From Acanthaster planci (Eukaryota > Echinodermata > Asteroidea > Valvatida > Acanthasteridae): a DNA stretch of 64,000 bases. The stretch spans positions 659,682 through 723,681 of the forward strand of contig NW_019091502.1 in the NCBI RefSeq assembly GCF_001949145.1, given 5' to 3'. The position numbers and the translations under genes were made by a program. The notes below the pieces were generated by a model that was given only the letters and a program-made list of their open reading frames with translations, had not been told where the DNA came from and did no database searches. Of the stretch, positions 36,060 through 49,000 are shown one piece after another. The number at the start of each line of letters is the position of its first letter. Positions within the stretch are counted from its first letter, which is position 1.

Positions 36060-36960
36060 CAATAATCAAGTATTAATTCCTCTATCGGAAATATTTTCAT
36101 GAGGTATAAATTCTAGGTTTACAATTTGAACAGAAACACCTATGCTCCTAGCCATGTATTCCCCAGATGACTCCACAGCAACAGTGTCCTCAGTTGTCCG
36201 AAAAAGCATGGACAATTTCATATTTTAAAAAAATCCCTTTTCGATACATTTGACCAATTAGGAATGAGAAAAGAATTCTCGTATATTGAACACTTTAAAA
36301 GTTGGTAGGTCGTGGCGCTACCGTTCTGTTCATATTCTGAAGGGGTTCTGTTGGTGACATGCTTCATGTTCTCAGCCACAGTGTAGCAAAGTGTAATAAA
36401 TAGCATGAATATTGGAAAAAATTATTCATGAATGGTCTAAGGACCGCAGTTTCATTATGCCAGGCGTTATACGTAGGCCTACTACAGAGCATTTGTCCGA
36501 TTTCGTTATCGGAACAGCTCGTGAATGTATGTACAGCAAGTATTTACTTTATAGAAAATGCAGTATGGTTGTCGTAAAATTGTTGTATCTTGGGGAAAAA
36601 ATTAAGTGGATAGCTTACCTATCATCAGACCGTGCTGCTGTTTCACAAATGTGTTTCCAAATGGCTAAGTGGATATTCTCAGCCGTAAAAACAAGCAAAG
36701 CTTCACATTGGTTCCCGACGCGATTCCTCCGTTGGAATGTGAAAGGGGACCATTTTCAACCACTCGACCGATAATCGAAAGATGAAATTCTCTGGATTTC
36801 AGGGGGGAGCCTTTAGGGAGGCAAGTAAAGGGCACTATTTCGTAACTATTTGTCCTCCTGTGCCTCCAACGCTGAACATCTGCTGTTTAAAACTTTGACG
36901 ATTTTCCGACTGTCACAATGCATGCTTGTCTTACAATGGTAGCCAGGCATAATTATGCAG
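36060..36960. repeat. Diverged dispersed repeat, copy 1 (with 58200-59600)
   Basis: Blocks shared in order with 58200-59600 include a GTTGGTAG stretch, GGGTTCTG, CTCAGCCACAGTG-like text, CGTTGGAATGTGAAAGGG, GGGGAGCCT, GGGCACTA and GTCACAATGCATGC. The orientation is the same. The family is unknown and no frame is conserved. Confidence 0.55.
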
Positions 36961-37199
36961 GTGTCTTTTCTTCTTCTTTCGGCGGTTTTATACATACAAA
37001 TTTCTTATAATTATGTCAGCGGCGTTGCCAATTTCATAACGGTTATGGGGGTGAATGGGAGAGATGGGTATTGCAGGGAGGGGAGGCACAAAGGTTTCAG
37101 TATTTTCTTCATACTACAATTGTTTTCTTATTTTCCGAGTTTCCAGCGAGGCCGAATTATTATGGAGCCTTTCCTCTCCCAAGGGTATGGAAATCATTA

Positions 37200-37680
37200 G
37201 TCTGGTTCCCTGTCCAATGATTCTCCGACAACTCTTGATAAAAAAAAATCTTAGGTCAGGCATCACCCATGGATCTTAATAGATAGGACGCAAGGGTTAG
37301 GGGTCACGAGTTGAGAGCCCGGGTGTTTTCTATTTCATAGTGGTGCGCCATGTATGTGTGGGCATTTGCCAGTCGTCGTCAGGTCCTGATTCTTCCTAGA
37401 TTCACTTCTAAGGAGATTCTAAGGAGACCTTCGATTTCAGTGTTTGAGTCAAATACTGTAGGATCATTAGCTGCCATTAGGATACAGAAAGTTACGTTCA
37501 ACAGCTAGCATACCTACCTGGCCGGGAATGACCGAACATTAGCGGTACCGTTCAAATATGCCGAATATCCGACTTTGGAATATTTCGGCTATATCCGGTA
37601 AACTGGAGGAATTCCTCCAGTCTTGGTCACGTTGACATTGGGTGATACCGGACCCTCGATTCGTAGAGTAGTCAGAATCA
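37200..37680. repeat. Repeat block shared with 34890-35300
   Basis: Direct diverged copy. Shared features are TAGTCTGGTTCCCTG, TCTTAGGTCAGGCATCACCC-like text, GGGAATGACCGAACAT and TGGTCACGT...GTGATACCGGA. It belongs to the duplicated 3' region of the transporter locus. Confidence 0.6.
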
Positions 37681-38799
37681 TCAGGTCTAGTGTTCAGACT
37701 AGGAAATCATCAACAACTCGCTGGAACAAATCCTCGAATTTTACCATTTCCTTAATGGTTTATGTGTTTGATCTTGATAAGTGATTCCCCCCCCACAAAA
37801 ACGCCACCACTACATCAAAAAGGGCGTTACTCCCCGAAAAATATCCTGGTGACGCCCATATGGTTTTCGTTCTCTTTCAGCTTCTGAGGCCCCCAGAAAG
37901 TTTGTCTCTGGTCAGACTTGTGTTCCAGCATTAATGCGGCGACGCGGCTTCCCCCATCAAGGTTGGGTTGTGCTCACAATTGCAGACACACTTTGTCACG
38001 TCAAGGGCTTGACCGGCTTTATTATGGTTATAAGGCTAGCTGACTAAAAACCAAAAACAAAATCAACTTCATATCCATTGTCTGCTATCGTTGTTCAACA
38101 TCGATATCGTTGGGATCTTTCGTCCTGAGTAAAAGATCGAGCTACCCGCAAAAATGAGGCAGACTAGTGCGACAACAGAGAGCGCTGTTGCAGCTAAAGC
38201 CTAAAGCTATTTTTTCCTCTAAGATCGAGAGAAGACTGATTTATGGAGAACCGCAAATTGGCGGACTCGACCACTTCAAAAAAATAACTCTGCAGGTTTT
38301 TTTTCTAATGCGAGTTCATGAAAGCTGTTGCTTTTGAAGACATTATAAAATGGCTGTCACTTAGGCATTTTAAAACCAATTTTAGATTTTTTAATCATTC
38401 ATTTTGACTAAATTTACGCCAAATTAATTGATAGAATTACTAACCATGGGTTATAGAAATGTAAAGGTAAGGCTACCAAAAATGGTTCTGAAATCATTTC
38501 TTCAGTGATCCCCAGCCTGTTCTCAGTTAACTATCCAAACCTAAAAAATTGTCGACGGTCCCCAAATATAGGGAAAGGTGGTTCCCATTTTGTTGCAGAT
38601 ATACTGTGAGATTTTCATATAATTGCAGGTTCCAAAAGGTTTTTTTTGCTAATTTCAGTGTAGGTTTTCATTACACAAATGACCATGACATAATAATAGA
38701 ATTTCGCCAGTGAGCTAACGGTAGCTCTCAACTCTCACAAGGCAGAAATACTTACTGGAGCAGAATGGATAATCTTATGCGTCAATTGTCCTTCAAAAT

Positions 38800-40075
38800 C
38801 AACCGAGTTTGATTAAGATGGTAAAAGCGTCTACCAAAATAAAATATTAGTTTGTACACATAAAGTGTAATGAAACGTTGTTGAGCGAGTGTAACGGCGA
38901 AATCTGTTAACCAAAACACAGGTATCGACAAGCTTATTTTTAGTTTAACAAAATGTGCAATGAGACATGATTTTTCACATCTGCATAGTCTGAACGCACA
39001 TTTGACATTGTGAGCGCCACCGAGCGTTCGTAAAGGCATTCAAGTACAGTAGCCTGTTTATCAAATCGTACAGCGTGAATAAGTGATACACCTTGGTATA
39101 TCATGATGACATACAGGTAAAATCAGTTTGAAGGATGGTTAACCTTGAATCTCTTAATTTTTCGTTTCAGTGTTGGTATTCATTCAAAATATGTTTACCC
39201 AAACATGCCTACATATTTTAAATTTAGAACATGTGGTCGGTTGCTATAGTTAAAGGTAAAAGCAAAAGTTCCGTAAGCTTTGATAACCACTGGGAATCTA
39301 ATCAAAACTATTTGACGACCTAGTTTGAAGAAAGCAACCTTGCTTGTTGATCTTTTGAGCTGTCTCTTGGAGAACTGCTCTCCTTGTTTGGTTCCCGCCG
39401 CCTGTCAAACAAAGAGAAGCTTGGAACCAGAATAGTAGTATATATACAGGAGTCCAGACCACTGTGATTAAATTGCAGTTATATCAGATTTACCTCTGCC
39501 AGAACTTTACAGGAATAAGCATCCAAGTAGCCATAGTGACCCAAATAGGTCCATCAATATTTTAGTAAGTCTTAGCTGCTTCTGACGACCTCTGAAACTT
39601 AGACCATATACTTTTGGTGGATGAGTCACGCCAGCCTGGCGAAACGGCAAAGTAATCAACGCAGATAAACCAAACAAGACTGTTTTACGCTTTTGTGCGT
39701 TCCAAGCCTCCCTTGGAATATTTTTCAGAATCTGGCAAGGTACATTTTGTGTGTGTAATTAATCATGAATTTGAATTTTTTATCAGAGTAGACATGTACA
39801 AATTTGTCATAAATTTCATTTCATTGCTTTATTTGTACTCTGTACATTCAAGAATGAAGAGTTAACCTAGTTTTCATATTTAGTATGGCCAGGCCCTGTG
39901 AATGAAGTCTACCATGGCACTCTTTTCAGACTCTTGAGATGGAAATAGCATCGCACTGTATCGAAGTTTTCCCGCATGTGGATGCGCAATGGCTTACGTA
40001 CGTGCTCGTGATTGAACTTTAGATACTTTTTCCGAGTATTGATTTATTTAAAATCCTACTGATAACCCTACTTAC
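38800..40075. repeat. Block B, 3' flank of the minus-strand transporter
   Basis: Diverged copy of 30430-33427 without the 1.3-kb TIR element. It lies directly downstream, on the minus strand, of the intact exon 12, so it should hold the terminal exon and 3' UTR of that gene. I could not pin down the terminal exon. An acceptor-like taagtttcag reads through near 39590 into a frame of about 30 codons, but nothing confirms it. Confidence 0.55.
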
Positions 40076-43000
40076 CCTCTTCCACATCGATACTCCCAGA
40101 CTCCAAAAAGACTACTGACGACCAAAGCAAGGAAACAACACCCAGCGATGGTTATCGACAAATAGCCAAACCCATAGTATTCCACAACGGCACCACCTAC
40201 CAACGGCCCAGCCACTGTTCTGAGGAGAGACAAATGAAAGCTTTCGAATGTACTGCCTGCATGCAAGAAAGCAAAATGTCAGTACGACACTCAGCGAATC
40301 AGTGGTCTGAGCTTTACACCGACCATTGGCTTTATGCTTTAGTAAAAACACTTTTAACACACTTTGCTGTTAGACGCACAAACTCAATAAGTCTTGACCC
40401 ACAATACAGAATTCGTGATAGGGGCGTCGTTGCAGCTACCAGCAGTACAATGGTAGGTATTTCACCATGCCAAAAGTTTGTGAACAAACCAACGCTAACG
40501 GAAGACTGACATGATCTTTGACGTTTTCGCCGAATATTTTCAATAATTTCAGTGCACCACATTCGATTACTGCCCGCGGGTTATACTAATGATTAGTAGG
40601 AACAAACTCTTGATGATGTTCGCATCCATAAGTGAGCACCGAGGAAAGCGTGAATTATTGCTCATTATTTCTCACAGTTCTCTGCTGAGCTGAATAGATG
40701 GCGATTTAGAACAACCAGACTGGACGGCATTGTATCAAAGAAAGGTTCCTATTCCTTTTACAACTTATCTTATGCTTGTGAGTTTTAATTAAAAAGATTA
40801 TTTTGGAGGCTGGCTTTGTATTATTTATTCAGTGTTAGTATGGCAAAATAAGTTGTGTGGGGACTGTTTGGTACCTTTTATGCGCTCCTTTAACCTTAAC
40901 CCCCAAGGTTGTATGTAAAATAGTATTGAAATTGGAGGTTTTGGGACTGTTAAGGTTAAAAGATTGGTCAAAAGATGATGATTTGCTGTAGTAGGTTTGA
41001 CTTATGTGTAGTGTTTATCTTTAAATGCCATTTTTTGGCAATTCATTTGGCCACAGAAGTATCAGAGTTGCTGCTCAGTCAACTCGCGTCCAATCTTTTA
41101 AAGGAGAGAGATCACATGGAGTTTGACTGCAGATGAACAATAAAAGAGCAAAATGAGCAATGAAAAGAGCAAAATGAGCAATGGAATAGAGCAAATGGAT
41201 AATGAAAAGAGTAAATCATAAATCACGAGAAAGAAAATACATATACATGTCTTTTATATATTAAACGATTTCATTTGTTTTGTTTTGGTTTTTTTTGTCA
41301 TTTAAAGATCATCCTTCCATGGGTCGCAATGAATGTTATTTCTGCAGTCAAACCCTATACTTGTCACCAGTGTGACAAATGCTTTGGATGGAAGTCTATT
41401 CTAGAGAGACACATAGAAAATATTCGCGCTGAATAGGAATCAGATATGAATAAAGTTGACGATGATTGGGAATCTGTTGAGGAAGTTGATGAAAAAACCT
41501 CGGGTGAAAATAGTTCAGAATTGGAAGACAATGTCACCTACCCAAATTAGTTGGTTGAAGCCAGAGAAACAAATACGGAGTTGGGGGATAAACAACATGA
41601 CAAGTACGTCAACAGAAAGACCCTCTGGGCAGTCAAACAAGACTTTTTCGACAACCATAAGGAATATCTTTCAAAGATTCTACATTCGACGGATAACGAA
41701 ACTCACCAGGACATAGTGGATGATCTCGAAGAAAAACTTGATAAAGGCATTAAAGTCAACAAAACTGTAAATAGAATTATGCCTAAGCATTCTGATAAAT
41801 TTGACGGACTGTCTCAACTAAATGACAAAGACGAAAATGACTAAAAGACAATAATAACGAGAGACGTGTGGTTCCAAAGAGAAATTAGTTCATGTAGTAC
41901 CCTGACATTAAATTTAACAAACTTCTGGTAATCTCTCTTGTAGTAATTCTTAAATAAGTATGATAATTGTAAAAAAAAATCAATTATGAAAAACGAGAAA
42001 TTAAAACAATACTTAAACCAACAGGTGAAGTCTACTGAATTTGTTTTGTGTTCTTACTGACCAGTATGACTATTCAGTGAAAATTCTCAGGTTGGATACC
42101 CGAAACGTCTGCACATTATTCCATAGCACGAAGGGTAAATTTATCCCTTTGCTAAAAGTGTTAAAATCCGAACTGACGTCATATGCCGCCCACGAGAATT
42201 TCTATTTTTTATATAATGATGTACCTGGTTTACATTTACTCCACAGTAAAGATCAACGGTAACGCTCCGCTCCGTTTGAAGGGTAAACGGGCGTAAAACG
42301 CTAGTTCAAAAGATAACAAATTCAGCAAGAGCCAAAACCATATACATGTACAGGGTAATGGGACGTAAAATACTAGGTCAAGGATAAAGGAATTCAGCCG
42401 GGGGCAGCCGGGCCTTCTTCCTGAATTAATCAGGTTATCTCCGTAACCACAGTAAGCCAAATGCAAGACTGTTAGTATATGCCCGCCCTCCCTCGTTTAG
42501 TGTCCGAGGATTAGGTCAGACCTAATCTCACACTAACCACTACAGTATACAGCGCCACGAACAGCCCTTTGTCCGAAAGATTATTCCCCATTACCCGGCG
42601 CCGAGTACAGCGCTTTGTCCGAAGGATTATCCCCCATTAAGGCCTCCTTTATCGCACCTTATAAGGTCAACTGCATTTCGTCAGGGAAATTGAACAATGC
42701 TTTGCTTGTACCAGGATATTATTACACCTTATCATTACACTTACCCTCGGGCAGTAATTGCATGTGGTGCACTAAAATTATTGAATATTTTCGATTAAAC
42801 TATTAAAGAGTCTGGCAGTCTTCCGTAGGTTAGCTTTGATTAGTTTGGAAACTTTCGGCAGGGTAAAATGGCCGCCACACAACCTCCATGGCTTCAACCA
42901 ATCAGCAGCGTTGCTAGTGCAGATTTTGTTACATACTACCGTGATTGGACGACACTAACTACTGTAGGCCACGTGAAAAAGCAGGCGCAACCGGTTCATT

Positions 43001-46000
43001 TCGTACCTAATGCTGTGCCTGCACTGGACATTTTTCGAAGGGTTTTACCAAGCCTATGGTACAATGAAAAAAATGGTCATTTGTGTAATCTCTAGTACTC
43101 TTCACGCTGAAAAATGATTCAGGTTGATAAAGTAACAAGATTTAATGAAAGCTGTAATGGTCAAAAATACTCGTGTAGGAGGTGTAGACGACACTGTAAC
43201 TCAAAGCAGTTGTGAAAAATCCCAGGACAACGGGACAATCTCTTTTCAATTTAATTTTTAATTCTACGATAAATCAATAGGAAGTGCAATAATATAAAGT
43301 ACTTTATAATACTTTTAAAGCACACAGTACGGTGAGTTTCAGTTCATAAATTAATTGTCTAAGGAAAACACTATACTGCATGTAAACAACACTTTGTTTA
43401 GGATGCAAGCATTCGGCCTTCAAGCCAGTTTGTACTTACCGAATGTAAGCTCCACCGGAAAGCAGGGCAAACGTCATTTGTACATAAAAACGAATCGCTT
43501 CACCGCGCGTCCTTAGCGGGTGCCCTTCTGTGACAATTGTGTAGTAAGTGCGCGATTCAGCTAGAGCTTCAATTTTTATCAAATCTTTCCAAGATTTGGT
43601 TAAGTCTTTCAGTAGATGAAATTCTTCTGAGGACCGTGGCCCGATTGACATATTTTTTGCACCAGCGTATAACACGAATGGCTGGAACATGCAAATTTCC
43701 ATTGCAGGCGAAAACGCTGATTGCCCACGTGTGCAAGCTGAATTGTGGCCTTCGTCCGTGCACCAGTAAATTAATCTAATCATCTGCAAAGCGAAAGGCT
43801 TAAACAACTGCGCGAAGATCGTATGCATTTGTATGTTTTCTGGCAGTAATCGGGCATATTGACCGCCGCGTGCTCACGTGGATTATTAATAACCAGGAGT
43901 TCACATTCGCTCTTCGCCCAGCGCCCGAACAGGGCACCAGGAAGGGCTAATGACTTTGCACAGATTTTATTGAAGGATGTCACTTGGGGTCATAGCTAAC
44001 GATCGATGCGCAGAGCATTGCGTGTAAATGTTTTCCAGGCGCGCGAGTTTGCTTAATGCGTTACACAAGCGGCGGTTATCAATTCGATATTTAGTATTTT
44101 TCCTCCTCATTGCTAAAATATTCTCACCACACCAGGAAGTGATAACCTTGTGGTCCCAGGTCGTGTACAATGTGGCCAATCACAGTGCAAAGCCACCAGT
44201 CCTTCCCATCCCCAGCGCCCTGTTTGGGCGCTTGACGACGAGCGAAGGGTTCACAAGGCAATGCACCCCCAAGAGGTTGCCACAGTGAATCTGTGCACCG
44301 GTGCCTTAGAGGCTGCAAGAGTTCGGTGCGCTTGTTCTCGTGTGTTTGTGAACAGCTTGATTCGTTGTTTGTTGGTCGACTGCTCGAACTCCAGGAACGT
44401 AAAACCTGTTATCGGTTGTACATAGGGACGAGTAACACTGGCAGTGTCCATGTACGTTCTTCGAGGGTCCTGGGCTGAAAACTTTTTTATTTAAAAACGA
44501 ATATGAGTGTCGGTGTAAAGGAAAATTATCAATGATAATTTTACAAAACTTTCCATTGACTCCCGCTTTTGGGGCAATTTTGCTATTTTTTGTAGCTGTT
44601 CAAAAATCAAAACCCTAAGAGTTCTTCCGAGTGTTCCTGTAAAAGCCTGATCAGGAGGTGGTGTGTGATCCTGTTCCGAGATTCCAAGAACAGTGTTCTT
44701 GGTTCATGTTCCCGCCGTTAGAGAGCCAGAACAACCAAACAAACAAAGTTACCTCAAGTTGTCGACTGATAATTGCGGAAATGCAAATAGCGCCAAGTCA
44801 AAAATCTGTGGCCAGTCTGTGGCAACCACTTGGTGGCGTACTGTAATGAAAATCTCCCGCACTGACTGCTCATATTCTGTTGTCCATAGTAGCATCTTGT
44901 GTTGTTCACGCGCAGTTGCATGTTGATAAGCAGCAGCAAAAGCAACCCAAACAGGTGAAGCTTCATCAGCAGAAGCGAGTCGCTGCTGCCACCACCAGTA
45001 GTGTAACAAGCTTACCCGACAGCGTAGGCGCTGTTCCAAAGTCCGGATAGCAAAGACGTCAAGCCAAGTCCACTAGGAATGCCATACCACCTTTGAAGGA
45101 TAAAAGGTATGTTAAGTGATCACATTGACAATGGATCTAGTTTATATGGCATGTCGGCAAAATTTGCTGTAAACCCTTTGTTGATAAGAAAACACTTGTT
45201 TTTAATAGTATTAGGTAGGCTTATTGCCAGAGTGAAAATTAATAGGCCTACTACGTAACAACCTTCACATAGGGAAAATTTTAGAAGGGGACATCGGGGA
45301 AAGCCCAGGAAAGATTCAAAAGTTATTCAAGTTCATAGTGTCTAAATTCCAGTGGTATGTCAACTTACTCTGCTGAGCTGAGCATGTCAATAAACGACGG
45401 AGCAGCCAGCAGGGAAAGCATTGCAGCACTCAGTACTATCAGCACGCCAGCAAGCACCTTGATGCTGTAGAATGAAACACAGTTAGTACGATTGTTGAAG
45501 GAAATCATTCTAAATTTCATTTGATCCTCGACAGCGTGTCCCGATCAAGCTCATCAGACCCAATTTGTGCTGTCCTAAATGCTGTAGGCCCTCCTGTCAC
45601 AACAATACATTTGATCGAACGTAAGCTGACCAGAGTGTGCTCATGTATTGATAATGAAAGTGGATGAGGTTTTGTTTTGGATTTGCGTAGATGAAGAGCA
45701 CACTTCAGGGTAAAATATATCAGACCGTGGCAGTGGCTTTACCAATGGTTAAATAAGAATGTCTGAGACGTTTCTGTGGAGTTACGGGGGGGAGGGTACG
45801 TGTCCCTCTATGCCCTACCCCCTCGGCGGATACCCGTGCTCTGGGTGACCCCCCCCCCTTGAAATCTGCAAATAATTTCTGACGAGTTTATATAGCTATG
45901 CAGCTGCAGTTTTATTTTCTTGTGGTGCCTCCTTGAAAAAATCTACGCACCCCCAGGAGCCATTTCATTTCATTTTAGCCCTAGTTACACCACTACTCGA

Positions 46001-49000
46001 TCCTTGTTCATAGTCATTTCACGGCAGCGTAATGACCATAGCTGCAATTACTCTACACCATGCAGCGTACTTCTTAATTAATAACAGAGAAAAAAGGGAA
46101 ACCGAGTGTTCAGAATCTTCCCGTTTTCATTGCAAATTTCAAGCTTCAAATTTCAAACTTCAAAATGTACTTACGCGGGCGATTTCAGAAGCTCTGACAA
46201 TCCAAACAGAAGAAATAACAGTCCGCCGCCACATTCCCCCACTGCAATTAAAGCTCTTGGGCATTTCTAAAGTGAGGTTATGAAATTTTAAACAGGGGAA
46301 GGAAAATTATCATTTTTTTTTCGTCTATCCAAACCAATATCCAAACTGTGCGTCCGAGCTTCAGGGATGGTGTGGTGCTTTTTCCCACAGACCAAAGGAG
46401 CAACTGCACCAAAATTGTTATAGGAAGATCTCGCCTCTTTCTATTCGGAAAAAGAAATACTGATAAGACAGATATTGAAATGGGTAATTTGAGTCCTGCC
46501 CTCCCTCGTGCAAGCGTTTCTTATCAGTAACTGATTCGTGATGGATCCAACCGTTATTGGTCAGAATGACAGAGCTGGCTCTGTCATTTTGACCAGTAAC
46601 CAATTTCGGAATTTGTTTAACGGCGCAGAAGGCAAGTGTTCGCACCAATAATTCAGGCCCTGTTGCTATACGTTTTCGTATATAAGCTGATAAGGTCCAA
46701 GCATGTGAATTGTGCTTGCAAATAATCGCAGGAAGTGGTGTAAACTCGTGGAAAGTTTTAAATTTTGTGACCTAACTCGTCAGTAACCCCGTCCATATAT
46801 TCGGTAGTCCTACCTTTGAGTCTGCAATGACTCCGCAGACAACAGAGGAAAAACCATACGCCAAGCCTAAAGTAACAAACAGCAGGCTGATCTGAATGAC
46901 TGTAAAATCAAGCTGTTAGAGGGGAGAAAATGAAAATGAAAATGAAAAGTTTGGCAAATGGTATAGGCCTCCGTTTTAACTCATAAGTTGGACTCTTTAA
47001 TGAAGTGTATTATCAAATTCAGTATATGGCTGTGCCGAACATTCTGAATATTAATTAACATATTTCGCTTGAATATCAAATATTGCAACATTCATTTTAA
47101 TACCCGATTACCCATTGGAATCGTATTCCCTTTATCTAACGACAGAAATCCCTCCTGTTTCCATAGTGACCTACCTACCTCCTCCAGATAAATCGCAAAA
47201 GTTGGCTCCAAGGACGAGAAAGTTGCAAAGCCGATGAAGTTAACAAATAGGGCTATCCAGACTGCGGGTATACTTAACAAACTAGACACGGAACCACACT
47301 CCTCAGTCTGGTTACCTGTTCGAAAGATACAGAAAATGGAAAGCGAAGCGACTTTTTCTGCTTATCAGCCTTGATGAGGCATGTACGGGAACAATACTCT
47401 GCAATAAAAGTCGTTGAATCTGTTGTACCTGCTTGTACGTAGTCATTTAAGTGGCGACAAGGATTAGCTGAAACTCTGCAGATGAACTAACCGCCAACTT
47501 TACTATGGCATTAAACGAAAATCTTTTTGAGAGATAGGCCTAATGGTGTGACAAATGCAGTTCAAGATGTTACATGATTCCCAAGCCGACAGTCATCATG
47601 GATTTCTCGAAGAGTGTAGTGACCAGAGATTGTTATCTGTGTACTTTGAGCTAATATGTAACCATTACGTGCTCTATAATATGTATACAACAAAACGGGA
47701 AAGTTAGTAGTTTTAACATTGTTACTAAGAGACGGAGAAGGTGATCCGGACCAATCTGACCTTGTTCCGGCATCAGGAAGAAATTGACGGCATTGATCGC
47801 TAACACAATCCCACCAAGAACGAAAAATGGAACTGGGAACCCTCCGGCCTGTCCAGGGTAAAAAAAAATGGAACACTGCAAAGGATATCTTATTTGAATA
47901 ATCATCTGCAACAATCTGTCTTAGTCCCCGAAGCTCTATTTTTGGAAGTTCAATCTTGTAAAGAATTACTGTATTTGAACATTAAACTGCAACTTAAGTG
48001 GACGAGCCGAGGGTTGCGTTGGATGCAGTACTAAGGTACTGTAACTTTTGAACATGTCCAGCTGGTCACCCCAGTGAGTACACTAGCACGTTTGACTGTT
48101 TGTTAATATGGCACTCGTTACAAGCACGCCCAACTTTGATACTTTACTGTTGTTTTATGCAGAACATATATACATGTAGAATGCCTGTCAAGAAGGAGAT
48201 TTGTGATTATTACATGTAGGAATAAGGTAAAGAATTGGTGCTGTTCGCAGAAGCAAACAGCTACTCGTGAGAAAGCTATGCACTAAACAACGTCTTCAGC
48301 TCAGACTAACGCAGAACACTTGAGAGAAGCGAGTTTGACGAACAGGTGGGTACTCTTCATTCACATTTTATGGTACAATGTATATGAAACACAATGCGTA
48401 AACACGGCAGCGCTTCCCGATCACGGGCAATTCATAATCATAATTTCTTTATTTCATGAATACTGATTTTTCTACACGTGGTACATAGTGACTGTAATTT
48501 TGTATTCTACCTTTTGTAAACAACAGGTCATTTAAAGATCTTCAAGAATGCTGAATTTAAACGTCGCTGTCGTTGCATTTTTGAAAATTTTGTCCACTTT
48601 TTTTTCTCGTACATTTTCATATACTTACATTGTACAAAAAGCCTCCAAGAGCCGGCCCTAGTGCATACGATACGCCATTTGTCATCTCGATCAAACTCTG
48701 TCAATTGTATTTTTAAAAAGAGAAAAGGAAAACAAGACCTTTGTGAAGATATTTTGGCTGTTTACAAGAAGGATTTTGATAATGAACTTAAGATATTGAT
48801 GAAGTCGAAAACAAATTCGGCTTTTTTTTCTGGGGCCCTAGGGACTTTACAGCATGAAATTAAAGAACTGTATTACAGACGTTATTGCTTTGACAAGGTT
48901 TTTGAACTTGTCGTCATCCTGGCAGATATGACATTGGAGTGTCCTGATAAACGAATTCGATCACCATAGTAACACTGTTACTTGTCATTTGTAGCGGTAA

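Larger units (their letters stand above)
43130..44900. repeat. Block C: native intron 11 sequence shared with block A
   Basis: 43130-43380 and 44745-44890 align with 33595-33850 and 35435-35580. Block C is contiguous with exon 11 of the minus-strand transporter, so it is probably the source copy. In block A the match runs straight into a last-TM exon; here it runs into about 2.9 kb of inserted material before the intact exon 12. Confidence 0.6.
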
